A stretch of 64,000 bases of DNA from Paenibacillus sp. PK3_47 (lineage in GTDB: Bacteria > Bacillota > Bacilli > Paenibacillales > Paenibacillaceae), in the NCBI RefSeq assembly GCF_023520895.1, contig NZ_CP026029.1:992001-1056000 (forward strand). Reading direction: 5' to 3'. The position numbers were made by a program, and so were the translations under genes. A model generated the notes under the pieces. That model did no database searches, was not told the DNA's origin, and saw only the letters and a list, made by a program, of their open reading frames with translations. The stretch's first letter is position 1. Each line of letters begins with the position of its first letter. Shown here in pieces: positions 17,909 to 26,890 of the stretch.

Positions 17909-19240
17909 TTATAGCAGGTCTGCGGCCAGCTGGGCCAGGCGGGAACGCTCGCCCTTTTCCAAAGTGATATGCCCGCTGATGCCCTGCTGCTTGAATTTCT
18001 CGACGATATAGCTGAGCCCGTTGCTCGCCGCATCCAGATAAGGATGGTCAATTTGCTCCGGGTCGCCCATCAGGATCACCTTACTGCCCTCTCCGGCCCT
18101 GGAGACGATGGTCTTTACCTCATGGCGGGAGAGGTTCTGCGCTTCATCTATAATGATGAACTGTCCCGGAATGGAACGTCCGCGGATATAGGTAAGGGCC
18201 TCCACCTGGATACTTCCCAGTCCCATAAGGATTTTATCGATGTCTCCGGCTTTCTTCGTATCGAACAGAAACTCAAGGTTGTCATAGATCGGCTGCATCC
18301 ACGGACGGAGCTTTTCATCCTTTTCACCGGGGAGATAACCGATATCCTTGCCCATCGGTACGACCGGGCGGGCGATCAGCAGTTTTTTGTAACGGTGCTC
18401 ATCCTCCACCTTGAACAGCCCTGCGGCGAGTGCCAGCAGTGTCTTGCCTGTTCCCGCCTTGCCGGTGATGGTTACCAGCGGAATATCCTCATTCAGAAGC
18501 AATTCAAGCGCCATCCGCTGCTGGGCATTGCGGGCGCTGATTCCCCATACGGCATCATTACCCATATACAGCGGCTCCAGGCGGGATGCATCACTATTTA
18601 CTTTTAGCAGGGCAGATTTGCCGGTGCCTATTTCATCCTTGAGAATGACAAATTCATGCGGATAGAGCGGATAGGACAGGGCCAGCTGTTTTACGGATAA
18701 GGAACGGTTGCTGTAATACTCATCAATCAGGGAGGGATGAACCATCAAGGACTGGTAGCCCGAGTACAGCTCATTCAGATCTCCTGTACGGTCGGATAAA
18801 TAATCCTCAGGCGTAATGCCGAGCACATCAGCTTTGATACGGACCAGAACATCTTTACTTACGAGTACCACAGGACGGGGTTCAGCTTGTTCATTCTCTT
18901 CTATGAGATAATTGAGCGCTACAGCCAATATCCGGTTGTCGTTGGACACTTCCCCGAACATTTCCTGTACCTTTACGAAGCTGCGGTGGTTAAGCTCCAC
19001 CTTCAGCGTTCCTCCATGCGCAAGCACCACACCGCTATGCAGGTGGCCCAGCTCCCGGAGTCCGTCTAACAAGCGTGACACAGTGCGGGCGTTGCGGCCG
19101 ATTTCATCGGCATTGCGTTTCTTGGAGTCGATTTCTTCCAGGACTACGGCAGGTATGACCACCTCATGCTCCTTGAAAGCAAAGATCGAATTGGGGTCGT
19201 GCAACAGCACGTTGGTATCAAGAACAAATATCTTTTTCAT
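17909..19240 (-). CDS. ylaK: PIN domain-PhoH ATPase fusion (YlaK type)
   Basis: 443 residues from the ATG at 19240, with GGAGGGG upstream. The N-terminal PIN ribonuclease-like domain (about 1-150) begins KKIFVLDTNVLLHDP with the acidic D8 and LEEID near 34-38; DNRILAVAL near 101-109 is another PIN motif. The C-terminal PhoH-type P-loop domain has Walker A GKAGTGKT (260-267), the RPVVPMGKDIGYLPGEKDEK segment and Walker B FIIIDEAQN. Such PhoH2 proteins are proposed RNA helicase/ribonucleases. B. subtilis ylaK neighbours ylaJ and ylaL exactly as here. Confidence 0.9.
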   Translation of the reverse strand: MKKIFVLDTNVLLHDPNSIFAFKEHEVVIPAVVLEEIDSKKRNADEIGRNARTVSRLLDGLRELGHLHSGVVLAHGGTLKVELNHRSFVKVQEMFGEVSNDNRILAVALNYLIEENEQAEPRPVVLVSKDVLVRIKADVLGITPEDYLSDRTGDLNELYSGYQSLMVHPSLIDEYYSNRSLSVKQLALSYPLYPHEFVILKDEIGTGKSALLKVNSDASRLEPLYMGNDAVWGISARNAQQRMALELLLNEDIPLVTITGKAGTGKTLLALAAGLFKVEDEHRYKKLLIARPVVPMGKDIGYLPGEKDEKLRPWMQPIYDNLEFLFDTKKAGDIDKILMGLGSIQVEALTYIRGRSIPGQFIIIDEAQNLSRHEVKTIVSRAGEGSKVILMGDPEQIDHPYLDAASNGLSYIVEKFKQQGISGHITLEKGERSRLAQLAADLL

Positions 19241-19343
19241 GGTATCCCCTCCACAGCGCCTGGTTTGATTGATCATACATAACTCTTTTCAGCAAGGGCA
19301 AGATAAAATCACATAATGATTCAAACTGAAAGGAGTAAGCTAT

Positions 19344-19919
19344 ATGAGAAAATCAATGTGTCTGTTGCTGGTACTGCTGCTGCTGACTAGCTGCGGTATC
19401 GCTAATAAAGAGACATCACCCTCTCCTCAGGATAAACAATCTGCAAATGCTGTTAATGATCCGGGGAATTACGGGGTCACTCCATTGTCGGATAACGGAA
19501 ATACTGCAGCAGATCCGGAGAATTACACCGGACAGGCTTCTGATGTTCAGGAGGAAAGCGATGCTGCACTGAAAGACCATTTTGAACAATTGGCCATGAG
19601 AGTGCCTGGTGTTGACGGCGCCCACTGTGTCGTAATGAACAATACGGCTGTGGTCGGCATTGACGTTGACGGTTCACTTACGCGTTCGCGTGTAGGAAAC
19701 ATCAAATATTCTGTCGCAGAGGCTATCCGTAAAGATCCGCGGGGCGTCAAAGCACTCGTAACAGCAGATATCGACATTACAAGCAGGCTGAACGAGATGG
19801 GCCGCCATATTTCCCGGGGAAACCCGGTGTCCGGCTTCGGCGCAGAGATGGCTGACATCATTGGCCGCATCATGCCGCAGTTTCCGGAGGATACCAGCCC
19901 CCAAGGCAATAGCCAGTAA
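19344..19919 (+). CDS. ylaJ: YhcN/YlaJ-family sporulation lipoprotein
   Basis: Lipoprotein of 191 residues with a signal peptide ending in LTSC (Cys17), a low-complexity Ser/Asp/Asn/Pro linker (about 20-75) and the conserved YhcN/YlaJ domain (about 80-180), containing VPGVDGAHCVVMNNTAVVGIDVD and IRKDPRGVKALVTADIDITSRL. Homologues are found in the inner spore membrane or coat fraction and affect germination. It is divergent from ylaK and has AAAGGAG before the ATG. Regulation by a sporulation sigma factor is likely from the family; I saw no convincing promoter. Confidence 0.88.
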   Translation: MRKSMCLLLVLLLLTSCGIANKETSPSPQDKQSANAVNDPGNYGVTPLSDNGNTAADPENYTGQASDVQEESDAALKDHFEQLAMRVPGVDGAHCVVMNNTAVVGIDVDGSLTRSRVGNIKYSVAEAIRKDPRGVKALVTADIDITSRLNEMGRHISRGNPVSGFGAEMADIIGRIMPQFPEDTSPQGNSQ

Positions 19920-19950
19920 ATCCTGCAGCAAAATTTAACATCAATGTGCA

Positions 19951-19985
19951 AAAAAAGCCTAGTGAGGGATCACTGGGCTTTTTTC
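19951..19985. terminator. Bidirectional terminator between ylaJ and ylaL
   Basis: Hairpin AAAAAAGCCTAGTGA / TCACTGGGCTTTTTT with a 4-nt loop between convergent genes; it overlaps the last codons of ylaL. Confidence 0.8.
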
Positions 19986-20425
19986 ATTGCGGCAAAAACC
20001 TGCGAGTCCAGCCTCTCAGCCGCACGCGCATCGTATACTATCGCATATTTCGGGGCGGACTCAAGCTGCGCGCCATAGAACAGCGCGTTGCGGACCGCTT
20101 CAATTTCAACATCAAAACAGCACATCTTAAAAGGCACATCCGCAAGCGGATCCTGCCTCACGGCAGCGCGGCCGTTAATCGCATGAACCGTACCCTCACC
20201 AAAGATGGTGATCGTTACCATTGGATTCACCTTCATGTTGTTGACCAGTCTGGAACGGTGGTCGACCGCCAGGCGCACGATAGAAGGGCTTACTGCATAG
20301 ATCCAGGAAATAGCGGTGGACGTAGGTCCTCCCGATTCCGCATCCACAGTGTTAAGCAGAACAAAAGTCTCCGACTGCAGCATCGTTAGCAGGGATTCAT
20401 TGAGTTGAGCAACGGCTTCGGACAT
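19970..20425 (-). CDS. ylaL: Pyridoxamine 5'-phosphate oxidase-like protein (YlaL)
   Basis: Small flavin-binding split-barrel family protein, 151 residues from the ATG at 20425, with AGGGGG upstream. The core runs TFVLLNTVDAESGGPTSTAISWIYAVSPSIVRLAVDHRSRLVNNM, typical of PNPOx-like folds in which FMN binds between barrel subunits. It lacks the full set of pyridoxal oxidase residues that I would expect, so a true PNPOx activity is not claimed. B. subtilis ylaL lies beside ylaK, supporting orthology. Confidence 0.82.
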   Translation of the reverse strand: MSEAVAQLNESLLTMLQSETFVLLNTVDAESGGPTSTAISWIYAVSPSIVRLAVDHRSRLVNNMKVNPMVTITIFGEGTVHAINGRAAVRQDPLADVPFKMCCFDVEIEAVRNALFYGAQLESAPKYAIVYDARAAERLDSQVFAAMKKAQ

Positions 20426-20494
20426 AAGTACAGGCCCCCTATGCGGCAAAGTGCATTCAATTAATTATATTATAGCACATGCCTAAACTTGCAT

Positions 20495-21559
20495 TCAATT
20501 TACACCGGCAATCCGGTTCTGCAGGCTTTTCCGTGCCGTCTCCAGCTCTTCATCATTAATATATACATATGGACTGCGCCAGGTTCCGGTTACAGGGACA
20601 AATTCTACATTCTCTTTTGAAATCTCCCAGTAGGTGGCAATGAGACTCTTAATCTGTGCGCTTTCGATATCTGTCTTCATATTGTTGTCAACAGCGTCAA
20701 GCACTTTGCCGATTTTGAGCACTCCGCCCAGGGATTGCATTTGCCCAACCAGTGAATTCAGCACTTCATTCTGGCGCTTGTTGCGGTCAAAATCGTCTGA
20801 AGCCTCTGTTTTGGGGCTGCAGTTGGATTTACGGTAACGGACATAGTCCAGCGCTTCGTCGCCGTCCAGCTGTGCGGGACCCTTTTTCAGATTGATATCC
20901 GTTCCGTCCACACTGTCGGTATAACACATGTCTGCGCTGATGTTCACGTCCACGCCGCCCAGCTCATCCACGATATCCCGGAAGCCCTGAAAATCCAGTA
21001 CGGTTACGTAGTCAACCTTAACGTCCAGATACTTGCTCATCATTGTTTTCATTTCATCCTCGGCAAGAATTCCCGATTCGTCCTCCTTACCCTTGAAGCG
21101 GGAGTAGAAGGCATTGATTTTCGTTTTTTTGTACCCGCTGAGCTCCACATAGGTATCACGCGGCAGCGACACAACAGTTGCAGATTTGGTCACCGGATTC
21201 AGCGATGCCACCATAATCACATCCGTCAGATTGGACGGGTGCTCCGGCCGGTTGTCGGTTCCGAGCAGCAGCATGGTCAGCGGTTTGCTTGAAGCCAGCT
21301 GTTCTTCCTGTACAGGCTGGTCAACGCCGAATCCGCCCTGCTCAAACTTATAATACAGATAACCCATATAGGCCAGTACGGCTATAACTGCGACCAGAAG
21401 AATCATCAGCAGTGTTCTGACCATACGGGCAAAGGGGCTCCGCTTTTTAGCCTTCTTCTTGGCTGCTTTGCCGGACGCTGTGCTCTTGGCTGGCTGTACT
21501 CTGCCGCTCTGCTGCGCGCCCGGTCTTCTTGGAGGTAAACTTCCTTTGCTGTTGCTCAT
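20495..21559 (-). CDS. LytR-CpsA-Psr (LCP) family protein
   Basis: Membrane-anchored enzyme of the family that transfers lipid-linked anionic polymers to peptidoglycan. Of 354 residues, the first 45 are basic and Ala/Lys-rich; one membrane helix lies at about 46-70; the LCP domain follows with LLLGTDNRPEHPSNLTDVIMV, SLPRDTYVEL, KINAFYSRFKG and LDGDEALDYVRYRK, which include the conserved Asp and Arg residues that bind the polyprenyl-pyrophosphate head. DDFDRNKRQNEVL is also typical. Which polymer is attached is unknown. AAAGGA stands 12 bases before the ATG. Confidence 0.93.
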   Translation of the reverse strand: MSNSKGSLPPRRPGAQQSGRVQPAKSTASGKAAKKKAKKRSPFARMVRTLLMILLVAVIAVLAYMGYLYYKFEQGGFGVDQPVQEEQLASSKPLTMLLLGTDNRPEHPSNLTDVIMVASLNPVTKSATVVSLPRDTYVELSGYKKTKINAFYSRFKGKEDESGILAEDEMKTMMSKYLDVKVDYVTVLDFQGFRDIVDELGGVDVNISADMCYTDSVDGTDINLKKGPAQLDGDEALDYVRYRKSNCSPKTEASDDFDRNKRQNEVLNSLVGQMQSLGGVLKIGKVLDAVDNNMKTDIESAQIKSLIATYWEISKENVEFVPVTGTWRSPYVYINDEELETARKSLQNRIAGVN

Positions 21560-21642
21560 AATGTAACAAAGTCCTTTTCATTTCGCATAGATTTGGATTT
21601 AATCATACATAAATAGACGACTCCCTGGCGGAAAAGTTGCGT

Positions 21643-21939
21643 TCAGGACCGTTTGGCCGCCGCCGCAGCTTTGCGTTTCTGTCTCGCTTCGACAAAATAG
21701 CGGACCCGCACCAGCAGCATCAGCCCGACTGCAACCAGCAGGCACTGGATAATCGGCAGCTTGTCATGCTGAAAAATGAGGAGCATGCCCGAACCGGCTG
21801 CCATCATGATATAAAGTAAAATTTCTTTGCCGACGGACAGCTTCTGATTCACGCGGAATACCCGGTTATACACATAAGTAAGCAGTACAAATATGACGAT
21901 ATAAGCGACAACAGGATGCTCAGCAAACCAGCTTTGCAC
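21643..21939 (-). CDS. ylaH: YlaH-like membrane protein
   Basis: 98 residues with three hydrophobic segments (about 10-26, 39-56, 63-80) and a basic tail ARQKRKAAAAAKRS. It resembles the YlaH family of Bacillales, function unknown, and lies beside typA as ylaH does beside ylaG in B. subtilis. GTG start with GGAGGAG upstream. Confidence 0.82.
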   Translation of the reverse strand: MQSWFAEHPVVAYIVIFVLLTYVYNRVFRVNQKLSVGKEILLYIMMAAGSGMLLIFQHDKLPIIQCLLVAVGLMLLVRVRYFVEARQKRKAAAAAKRS

Positions 21940-22042
21940 AGCTCGTCACTCCTCCCGAGAATAAGTATCGCTTACATTATAGCACTCAAGGCCGATTTAA
22001 GCCGCAATAAATCCATGCAATTTAAATGATCTTGGCAAAAGA

Positions 22043-22076
22043 AAAAGGCCGCCGGATTTCACATCCTGCGGCCTTT
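22043..22076 (-). terminator. Terminator after typA
   Basis: Stem AAAGGCCGCCGGAT / ATCCTGCGGCCTTT with a short loop and a T run on the minus strand, directly after the stop codon. Confidence 0.8.
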
Positions 22077-22086
22077 GTATCACCAC

Positions 22087-23931
22087 TTACGCTTGGCTTG
22101 CTTGAGCCTGCTTACGCTGCTTCTCGGCACGCTCGCGCTCACCCTTGTTCAGGATCTTCTTGCGCAGACGAACGGATTTAGGCGTGATTTCACAGTATTC
22201 ATCATCGTTCAGGTACTCAAGAGCGCCTTCCAGCGAGAACATCCGTGGAGTTTTCATTTTTACCGTTTCATCCTTGGTTGCAGAACGCACGTTGGTCAGT
22301 GCTTTTTCTTTACAGATGTTCACGATGATATCGTTATCGCGGGTATGCTCGCCCACGATCATGCCTTCATAAATGTCTGTACCCGGCTCAAGGAACAGGA
22401 TACCGCGGTCTTCTACACCCATCATGCCGTAGAAGGTTGAGGTTCCGGTCTCACTGGATACAAGCACACCCTGGTGACGTCCGCCGACTTGACCGCCAAT
22501 CAGTGGGGCGTAGCTGTCAAAGGCATGGTTCATTACACCATAACCGCGTGTCAGTGTCAGGAAGTGGGTGTTGTAACCGATCAGGCCGCGGGCAGGAATC
22601 AGGAATTCCAGGCGCACCTGGCCGGTTCCGTTGTTAATCATGTTGACCATCTCCGCTTTGCGGGTGCCCAGGCTTTCCATTACTGCGCCCATGCTTTCTT
22701 CAGGAACATCGATCAGCAGACGCTCGAGCGGCTCCATTTTGGCACCGTCGATTTCTTTTACGATAACCTCAGGCTTGGAAACCTGCAGTTCATAACCTTC
22801 ACGGCGCATGTTCTCGATCAGGATACCGAGGTGAAGCTCACCGCGGCCGGATACGACAAATGCGTCAGGGCTGTCAGTTTCGTCTACACGCAAGCTGACA
22901 TCAGTTTCAAGCTCTTTGAACAGGCGCTCACGCAGTTTACGGGAAGTCACCCATTTTCCTTCTTTACCGGCAAACGGGCTGTTGTTCACGAGGAACGTCA
23001 TTTGCATGGTAGGCTCATCAATCTTCAGCACCGGGAGTGCTTCCGGATTGGCCGGATCGGCAATTGTTTCACCGATGTTAATGTCTTTGATACCGGCAAT
23101 GGCTACAATGTCACCTGCACCGGCTTCTTCCGTTTCAACACGCTTCAGGCCCTGGAAGCCGAACAGCTTCTCGATGCGGGCTGTTTTGCTCTTGCCGTCG
23201 CGCATAATAACTGTTACGGATTGGCCTTGCTTAATTACGCCGCGGTTAACACGTCCAACTGCAATACGTCCCAGATATTCGTTGTAATCCATCAGAGTCA
23301 CCAGGAATTGCAGCGGCTCATCAACTTTTTCAGTCGGATGCGGAATATACTCCGTAATGGTGTCGTAAAGTGCCTGCATGTTATCGTCCTGTTTTTCAGG
23401 ATCAAGGCTTGATGTACCGTTAAGCGCAGAAGCATAGACAACCGGGAATTCCAGCTGATCGTCGTTAGCTTCCAGCTCAATGAACAGATCCAGCACTTCA
23501 TCGATAACTTCCTTCGGACGGGCAAAAGGACGGTCAATCTTGTTCACAACAACGATTGGGGTCAGGTTTTGCTCCAGCGCTTTGCGCAGAACGAATTTCG
23601 TCTGCGGCATGCAGCCTTCATAAGCATCAACAACGAGCAGTACGCCGTCAACCATCTTCATGATCCGTTCCACTTCGCCGCCGAAGTCAGCATGGCCCGG
23701 TGTATCTACGATGTTGATCAGGAACTCTTTATAGGTAATGGCAGTGTTTTTGGCAAGGATGGTGATTCCGCGTTCCCGCTCCAGATCGTTGGAGTCCATG
23801 GCACGTTCCTGCAGGGTTTCGTGGGCGCTGAAAATACCCGACTGCTGCAGAAGCTGATCGACGAGTGTTGTTTTACCATGGTCAACGTGGGCAATGATCG
23901 CAATATTGCGGATATCTTTTCTTGAATGCAT
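22087..23931 (-). CDS. typA: Translational GTPase TypA/BipA
   Basis: Ribosome-associated GTPase of 614 residues, involved in ribosome assembly and stress/cold adaptation. From the ATG at 23931 the protein begins [22 protein letters not shown], with G1 AHVDHGKT (14-21); [14 protein letters not shown] (switch I), [14 protein letters not shown] (G3) and NKIDRP (G4) follow. EF-G-like domains II, III and V and the TypA-specific C-terminal domain complete the usual length. The open frame extends ten codons upstream from a non-ATG codon, but only this ATG gives the family start. It corresponds to B. subtilis ylaG. Confidence 0.97.
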   Translation of the reverse strand: MHSRKDIRNIAIIAHVDHGKTTLVDQLLQQSGIFSAHETLQERAMDSNDLERERGITILAKNTAITYKEFLINIVDTPGHADFGGEVERIMKMVDGVLLVVDAYEGCMPQTKFVLRKALEQNLTPIVVVNKIDRPFARPKEVIDEVLDLFIELEANDDQLEFPVVYASALNGTSSLDPEKQDDNMQALYDTITEYIPHPTEKVDEPLQFLVTLMDYNEYLGRIAVGRVNRGVIKQGQSVTVIMRDGKSKTARIEKLFGFQGLKRVETEEAGAGDIVAIAGIKDINIGETIADPANPEALPVLKIDEPTMQMTFLVNNSPFAGKEGKWVTSRKLRERLFKELETDVSLRVDETDSPDAFVVSGRGELHLGILIENMRREGYELQVSKPEVIVKEIDGAKMEPLERLLIDVPEESMGAVMESLGTRKAEMVNMINNGTGQVRLEFLIPARGLIGYNTHFLTLTRGYGVMNHAFDSYAPLIGGQVGGRHQGVLVSSETGTSTFYGMMGVEDRGILFLEPGTDIYEGMIVGEHTRDNDIIVNICKEKALTNVRSATKDETVKMKTPRMFSLEGALEYLNDDEYCEITPKSVRLRKKILNKGERERAEKQRKQAQASQA

Positions 23932-24087
23932 GATTTGTATCCAAATCCTCTCATTTATCAAATTAAAATTGATTAAATTCTTAGCATGTCACGGCAATCT
24001 CACAAAAGAAGCGCCTGGCAGAAAGCCGACGCTCCAACATTCATTAATATTATAGTGAAAGCACTATGAAAAGCAAGTCTTTTTATG

Positions 24088-24113
24088 AAAAAACGGTTTC
24101 CAGCTCCGTTTAA
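24088..24113 (-). terminator. Terminator after the hypothetical membrane gene at 24138
   Basis: Minus-strand arms AAACGG and CCGTTT around a 9-nt loop, followed by T run. Confidence 0.6.
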
Positions 24114-24137
24114 TTTTGCTAATTGTACAGCACCGGC

Positions 24138-24650
24138 TTACCAGCCTCCGTTCCACTTCCTGCGGCTCCCGGTTTTTCGCCTTCCGGCCATCAGCCAGAT
24201 ACCGGCAGCAATCAGCACCGCGCCAAGCAGATAAAGAGCCCCGGTGCCCATCAGACTAAAAATAAACAGCACCAGACTAAGGAGTCCCAAAATGACAGCG
24301 GCAGTCGTCAGCCCCCCCGTACGCGCCCGCGAATAGAGGGAATATTCGTACAGCCCGGCAGCCACGCCGAGCAGAAGGAGCGGCCACAGATGGGCCATAA
24401 ATCCCCAGCCCCATGTATTGCAGAATCCCAGCACCAGCCCGCTCACCGTTAAAAAACCGGCCGGGATCAGCACGGCTGCCGGAGCACGGCGGCTGAAGAA
24501 GAGCACATGCAGGAGCAGACCGGGAATCAGAATCAGGAGAGGCCACAGGACGCGTCCGAGAAACCCGAACACTCCCAGGTTTCCGAGCAAAATGATAATA
24601 CCGGCGATGGCGATGAACAAACCGAGTTTCATGTCATTTTTGGAAGACAA
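24138..24650 (-). CDS. Membrane protein with LiaF/DUF5668-like transmembrane repeats
   Basis: 170 residues and about six short hydrophobic segments arranged in hairpins: GLFIAIAGIIILLGNLGVFGFLGRVLWPLLILIPGLLLHVLFF, then LWPLLLLGVAAGLYEYSL, and a last pair at about 118-150. The pattern 'GhhhhhLGhhxLhGhL...LWPhhLIhhGhhh' is that of LiaI/LiaF-type transmembrane regions. The C-terminus is basic with no soluble domain. TTG is taken as start, with GGGATGG seven bases before; the first ATG (24632) has no site. Function unknown. Confidence 0.65.
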   Translation of the reverse strand: MSSKNDMKLGLFIAIAGIIILLGNLGVFGFLGRVLWPLLILIPGLLLHVLFFSRRAPAAVLIPAGFLTVSGLVLGFCNTWGWGFMAHLWPLLLLGVAAGLYEYSLYSRARTGGLTTAAVILGLLSLVLFIFSLMGTGALYLLGAVLIAAGIWLMAGRRKTGSRRKWNGGW

Positions 24651-24764
24651 ATCTCATCCATCCCTTCAAAATTCACGTTTCAGCACTATATTTCTTATAG
24701 TTTAGCCGAAAAATGACGAAAACACCATTAATCTGCATGAAAAATAAATGACTGAAGTGCAGGC

Positions 24765-24815
24765 TAAAAAGGCTGCGCCAGGGCTTGTTCATCCCCGACC
24801 ACAGCCTTCAGTATT
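24765..24815 (-). terminator. Weak terminator after the TerC gene
   Basis: Minus-strand arms AAGGCTG and CAGCCTT about 28 nt apart, followed by T5. The long loop lowers certainty. Confidence 0.4.
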
Positions 24816-24823
24816 GCCTGTTC

Positions 24824-25483
24824 CTATCCCGCGGATACCAGGCGGCGTTTGACCGCCCCCGAGAGCACCACGAGAATTCCAAGCAGCAGCGGCAGCAGCG
24901 CATGGATTGACGGCAGCAGGAAGGAGATCACGGCTCCAAACTTGGCATCCTGCAGCAGCATTTCTCCTGCCGTGTAGGCCAGTATGTATGCTCCGATGAA
25001 TACCAGTACCGGAAAACGGTGCAGCAGGCCCACAATAATTCCGCTTCCCCAGACGACGATCGGAATACTCAGGGCGATCCCGATGATGATCAGCGCCAGA
25101 TCTCCTTTGGCCAGCCCTGCAATGGCCAGCACATTATCCAGGCTCATCACAAAATCCGCCAGCAGGATCGTCCGCACCGACTTCCATACCGTCGAGCCTT
25201 CCTCCACCCTGACCTCTTCCTCTTCCTCCAGCAGCAGCTTAAAGGCGATCCACAGCAGCAGGATGCCTCCACCGGCTTCAATGTAGGGGATTTTCAGCAG
25301 AAGCACAGCCGCAAAGGTCAGGATGCAGCGCAGTGCAACCGCCCCGGCCGCTCCCCACCAGACTGCCGTTTTGCGGTGCTTTTCGGGCAGGTTTTTGCTG
25401 GCCATGGCAATGACCATAGCATTATCCCCGCTCAGCACAAGGTTGATCATCAGTATTTTCCCAAGCAGCAACAAGGATTCCAT
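24824..25483 (-). CDS. TerC/YjbE family integral membrane protein (putative metal exporter)
   Basis: 219 residues, about seven transmembrane helices. Two membrane-embedded acidic motifs typical of TerC proteins are present: LVLSGDNAMVIAMAS (D20) and LLADFVMSLDNVLAIAG (D110, D116). An acidic loop LLEEEEEVRVEEG lies between them. Relatives export Mn2+, in some cases while loading secreted enzymes. I saw no yybP-ykoY manganese riboswitch; instead an 18-bp palindrome stands upstream at 25504-25521. GGGAGG precedes the ATG. Confidence 0.85.
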   Translation of the reverse strand: MESLLLLGKILMINLVLSGDNAMVIAMASKNLPEKHRKTAVWWGAAGAVALRCILTFAAVLLLKIPYIEAGGGILLLWIAFKLLLEEEEEVRVEEGSTVWKSVRTILLADFVMSLDNVLAIAGLAKGDLALIIIGIALSIPIVVWGSGIIVGLLHRFPVLVFIGAYILAYTAGEMLLQDAKFGAVISFLLPSIHALLPLLLGILVVLSGAVKRRLVSAG

Positions 25484-25503
25484 TATCGCTTACCTCCCCG
25501 GAC

Positions 25504-25521
25504 TACATGTATTTACATGTA
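25504..25521. promoter_or_regulatory. Perfect palindrome upstream of the TerC gene (candidate operator)
   Basis: TACATGTA-TT-TACATGTA: an 8-bp palindrome repeated with a 2-bp gap, ending 20 bp before the TerC start. Size and position suit a repressor site in the leader; the factor is unknown. Confidence 0.45.
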
Positions 25522-25600
25522 TGTCCAAAATGGGCAAGCTATGCTTCCTTACGGGCTTTTTTTACGCAGCCGTGCTGTTCTGTGCTTGCGGGCGGTTACT

Positions 25601-26887
25601 CTAGAACCATTCTTCCTGCAGTCCGGCCCCGGCCTGAACAACCTCCTTCGGCTTTTCGTCCCCGTATGGCGTGATCGTTACCGTCTCCGTTGCAGCCAAT
25701 GCAGCCTCGAGCAATGCGGCATATCCCGGCAGTGTCGCTTCAATTTTGTCCACAATGCGGAGATTGGGGTTAGTCGTCGGTGATTTCGGCACAAACAATG
25801 TGCAGCAATCCTCATAAGGCAGGATAGACAAGTCATAAGTCCCGATCGTCTTGGAAATTTCGACAATTTCACTTTTGTCCATCATAACCAGCGGACGCAG
25901 CATAGGCAGCTGTGTTGCACGCCCGATGACATTCATGCTGGAGAGGGTCTGGCTGGCAACCTGCCCGAGGCTTTCACCGGTTACGAGCGCAAGCGCGCCT
26001 TCCCGTTCAGCCAGCCGTGTGGTAATCTTCAGCATAGCCCGCCGCATGAGCGTGATAATCAGATTATCCTGGCCGATGCCGGTAAAAGAGGTCTGCACCT
26101 CTGTAAACGGCACCAGGTGCAGCTTGATTACACCTGCATAACGTGACAGTACGCGGGTCAGGTCCACAACCTTCTGCCTGGCCAGCTCGCTGGTGTACGG
26201 AAAGCTGTAAAAATGGACGCACTCCACTTCCAGTCCCCGGCGCATAGATGACCAGCCGGCTACCGGGCTGTCGATGCCCCCGGAGAGGAGCAGCATCGCC
26301 TTGCCGTTCGTTCCCAGCGGGAAGCCGCCGACTCCGGCAATACTCTCGCAGAAGATATAGGTGCCGCCTTCGCGGATTTCGATTCTGAGCTCCAGCTGCG
26401 GCGATTTCACATCGACAATCAGGCCGGGATATCCCTGCAGCAGCGGAGTGGAGATCAATTTGTTCATCTCTATTGAGCCGTGGGGAAAGTCCTTCCACAC
26501 CCGGCGTACATTGACCTTAAAGGTCGTTCCCTGTGCAGGAGCGATAATTGTAAGGAAGCTGCGGCTGACGGCCAAAATATCCTCCAGTTCGGACCGGGAG
26601 ACCCTGACCGGACTTACAGAGGCAATGCCGAATACATTCTTCAGGGCTTCAGCCAGCTCGGCAGCCGGTTCGCCGTTCAGCGTTACATAGATCCGCCCGA
26701 ACTCCTTGCTGAGCACAGCCTTGGGATATGGCTTGACCATCTCCTTGACATGACGCAGCACCGTTTTTTCAAACCGGGCGCGGTTTTTGCCCTTCAGTGT
26801 AAATTCCCCGAAACGCAGGAGCAGCATATCAGCGTATTCCATACTTCTTCCACTGCCCGCAGCAGCTCCGGATTGTATATTTTCCAT
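25601..26887 (-). CDS. thiI: tRNA 4-thiouridine synthase ThiI
   Basis: Adenylates U8 of tRNA and inserts sulfur received from a cysteine desulfurase; also linked to thiazole synthesis in some bacteria. Of 428 residues, the ferredoxin-like/THUMP region covers about 20-180 (LLRFGEFTLKGKNRARFEKTVLRHV) and the PP-loop domain carries LLSGGIDSPVAGW (200-212). There is no C-terminal rhodanese domain, as usual in Firmicutes, so sulfur should come directly from the NifZ-type desulfurase encoded 3 bp upstream. The annotated ATG lies 13 bases after GGAGG in the nifZ tail; an internal ATG at codon 16 matches the usual family start and may be the real one. Confidence 0.95.
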   Translation of the reverse strand: MENIQSGAAAGSGRSMEYADMLLLRFGEFTLKGKNRARFEKTVLRHVKEMVKPYPKAVLSKEFGRIYVTLNGEPAAELAEALKNVFGIASVSPVRVSRSELEDILAVSRSFLTIIAPAQGTTFKVNVRRVWKDFPHGSIEMNKLISTPLLQGYPGLIVDVKSPQLELRIEIREGGTYIFCESIAGVGGFPLGTNGKAMLLLSGGIDSPVAGWSSMRRGLEVECVHFYSFPYTSELARQKVVDLTRVLSRYAGVIKLHLVPFTEVQTSFTGIGQDNLIITLMRRAMLKITTRLAEREGALALVTGESLGQVASQTLSSMNVIGRATQLPMLRPLVMMDKSEIVEISKTIGTYDLSILPYEDCCTLFVPKSPTTNPNLRIVDKIEATLPGYAALLEAALAATETVTITPYGDEKPKEVVQAGAGLQEEWF

Positions 26888-26890
26888 TCG

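Noticed and set aside
19261..19343. Sporulation sigma promoter before ylaJ (CATACATA near 19274)
   Set aside because: No matching -35 at the right distance for sigma E or sigma G, so not listed as a feature.
22474..23412. Long antisense open frames over typA, and similar ones over ahcY, glyS, glyQ, pgpH, yqfO and sbcC
   Set aside because: Shadows of conserved genes, with no ribosome sites and no recognisable protein features.
25484..25600. yybP-ykoY manganese riboswitch before the TerC gene
   Set aside because: The gap is too short and lacks the conserved riboswitch segments; only a palindrome is present.
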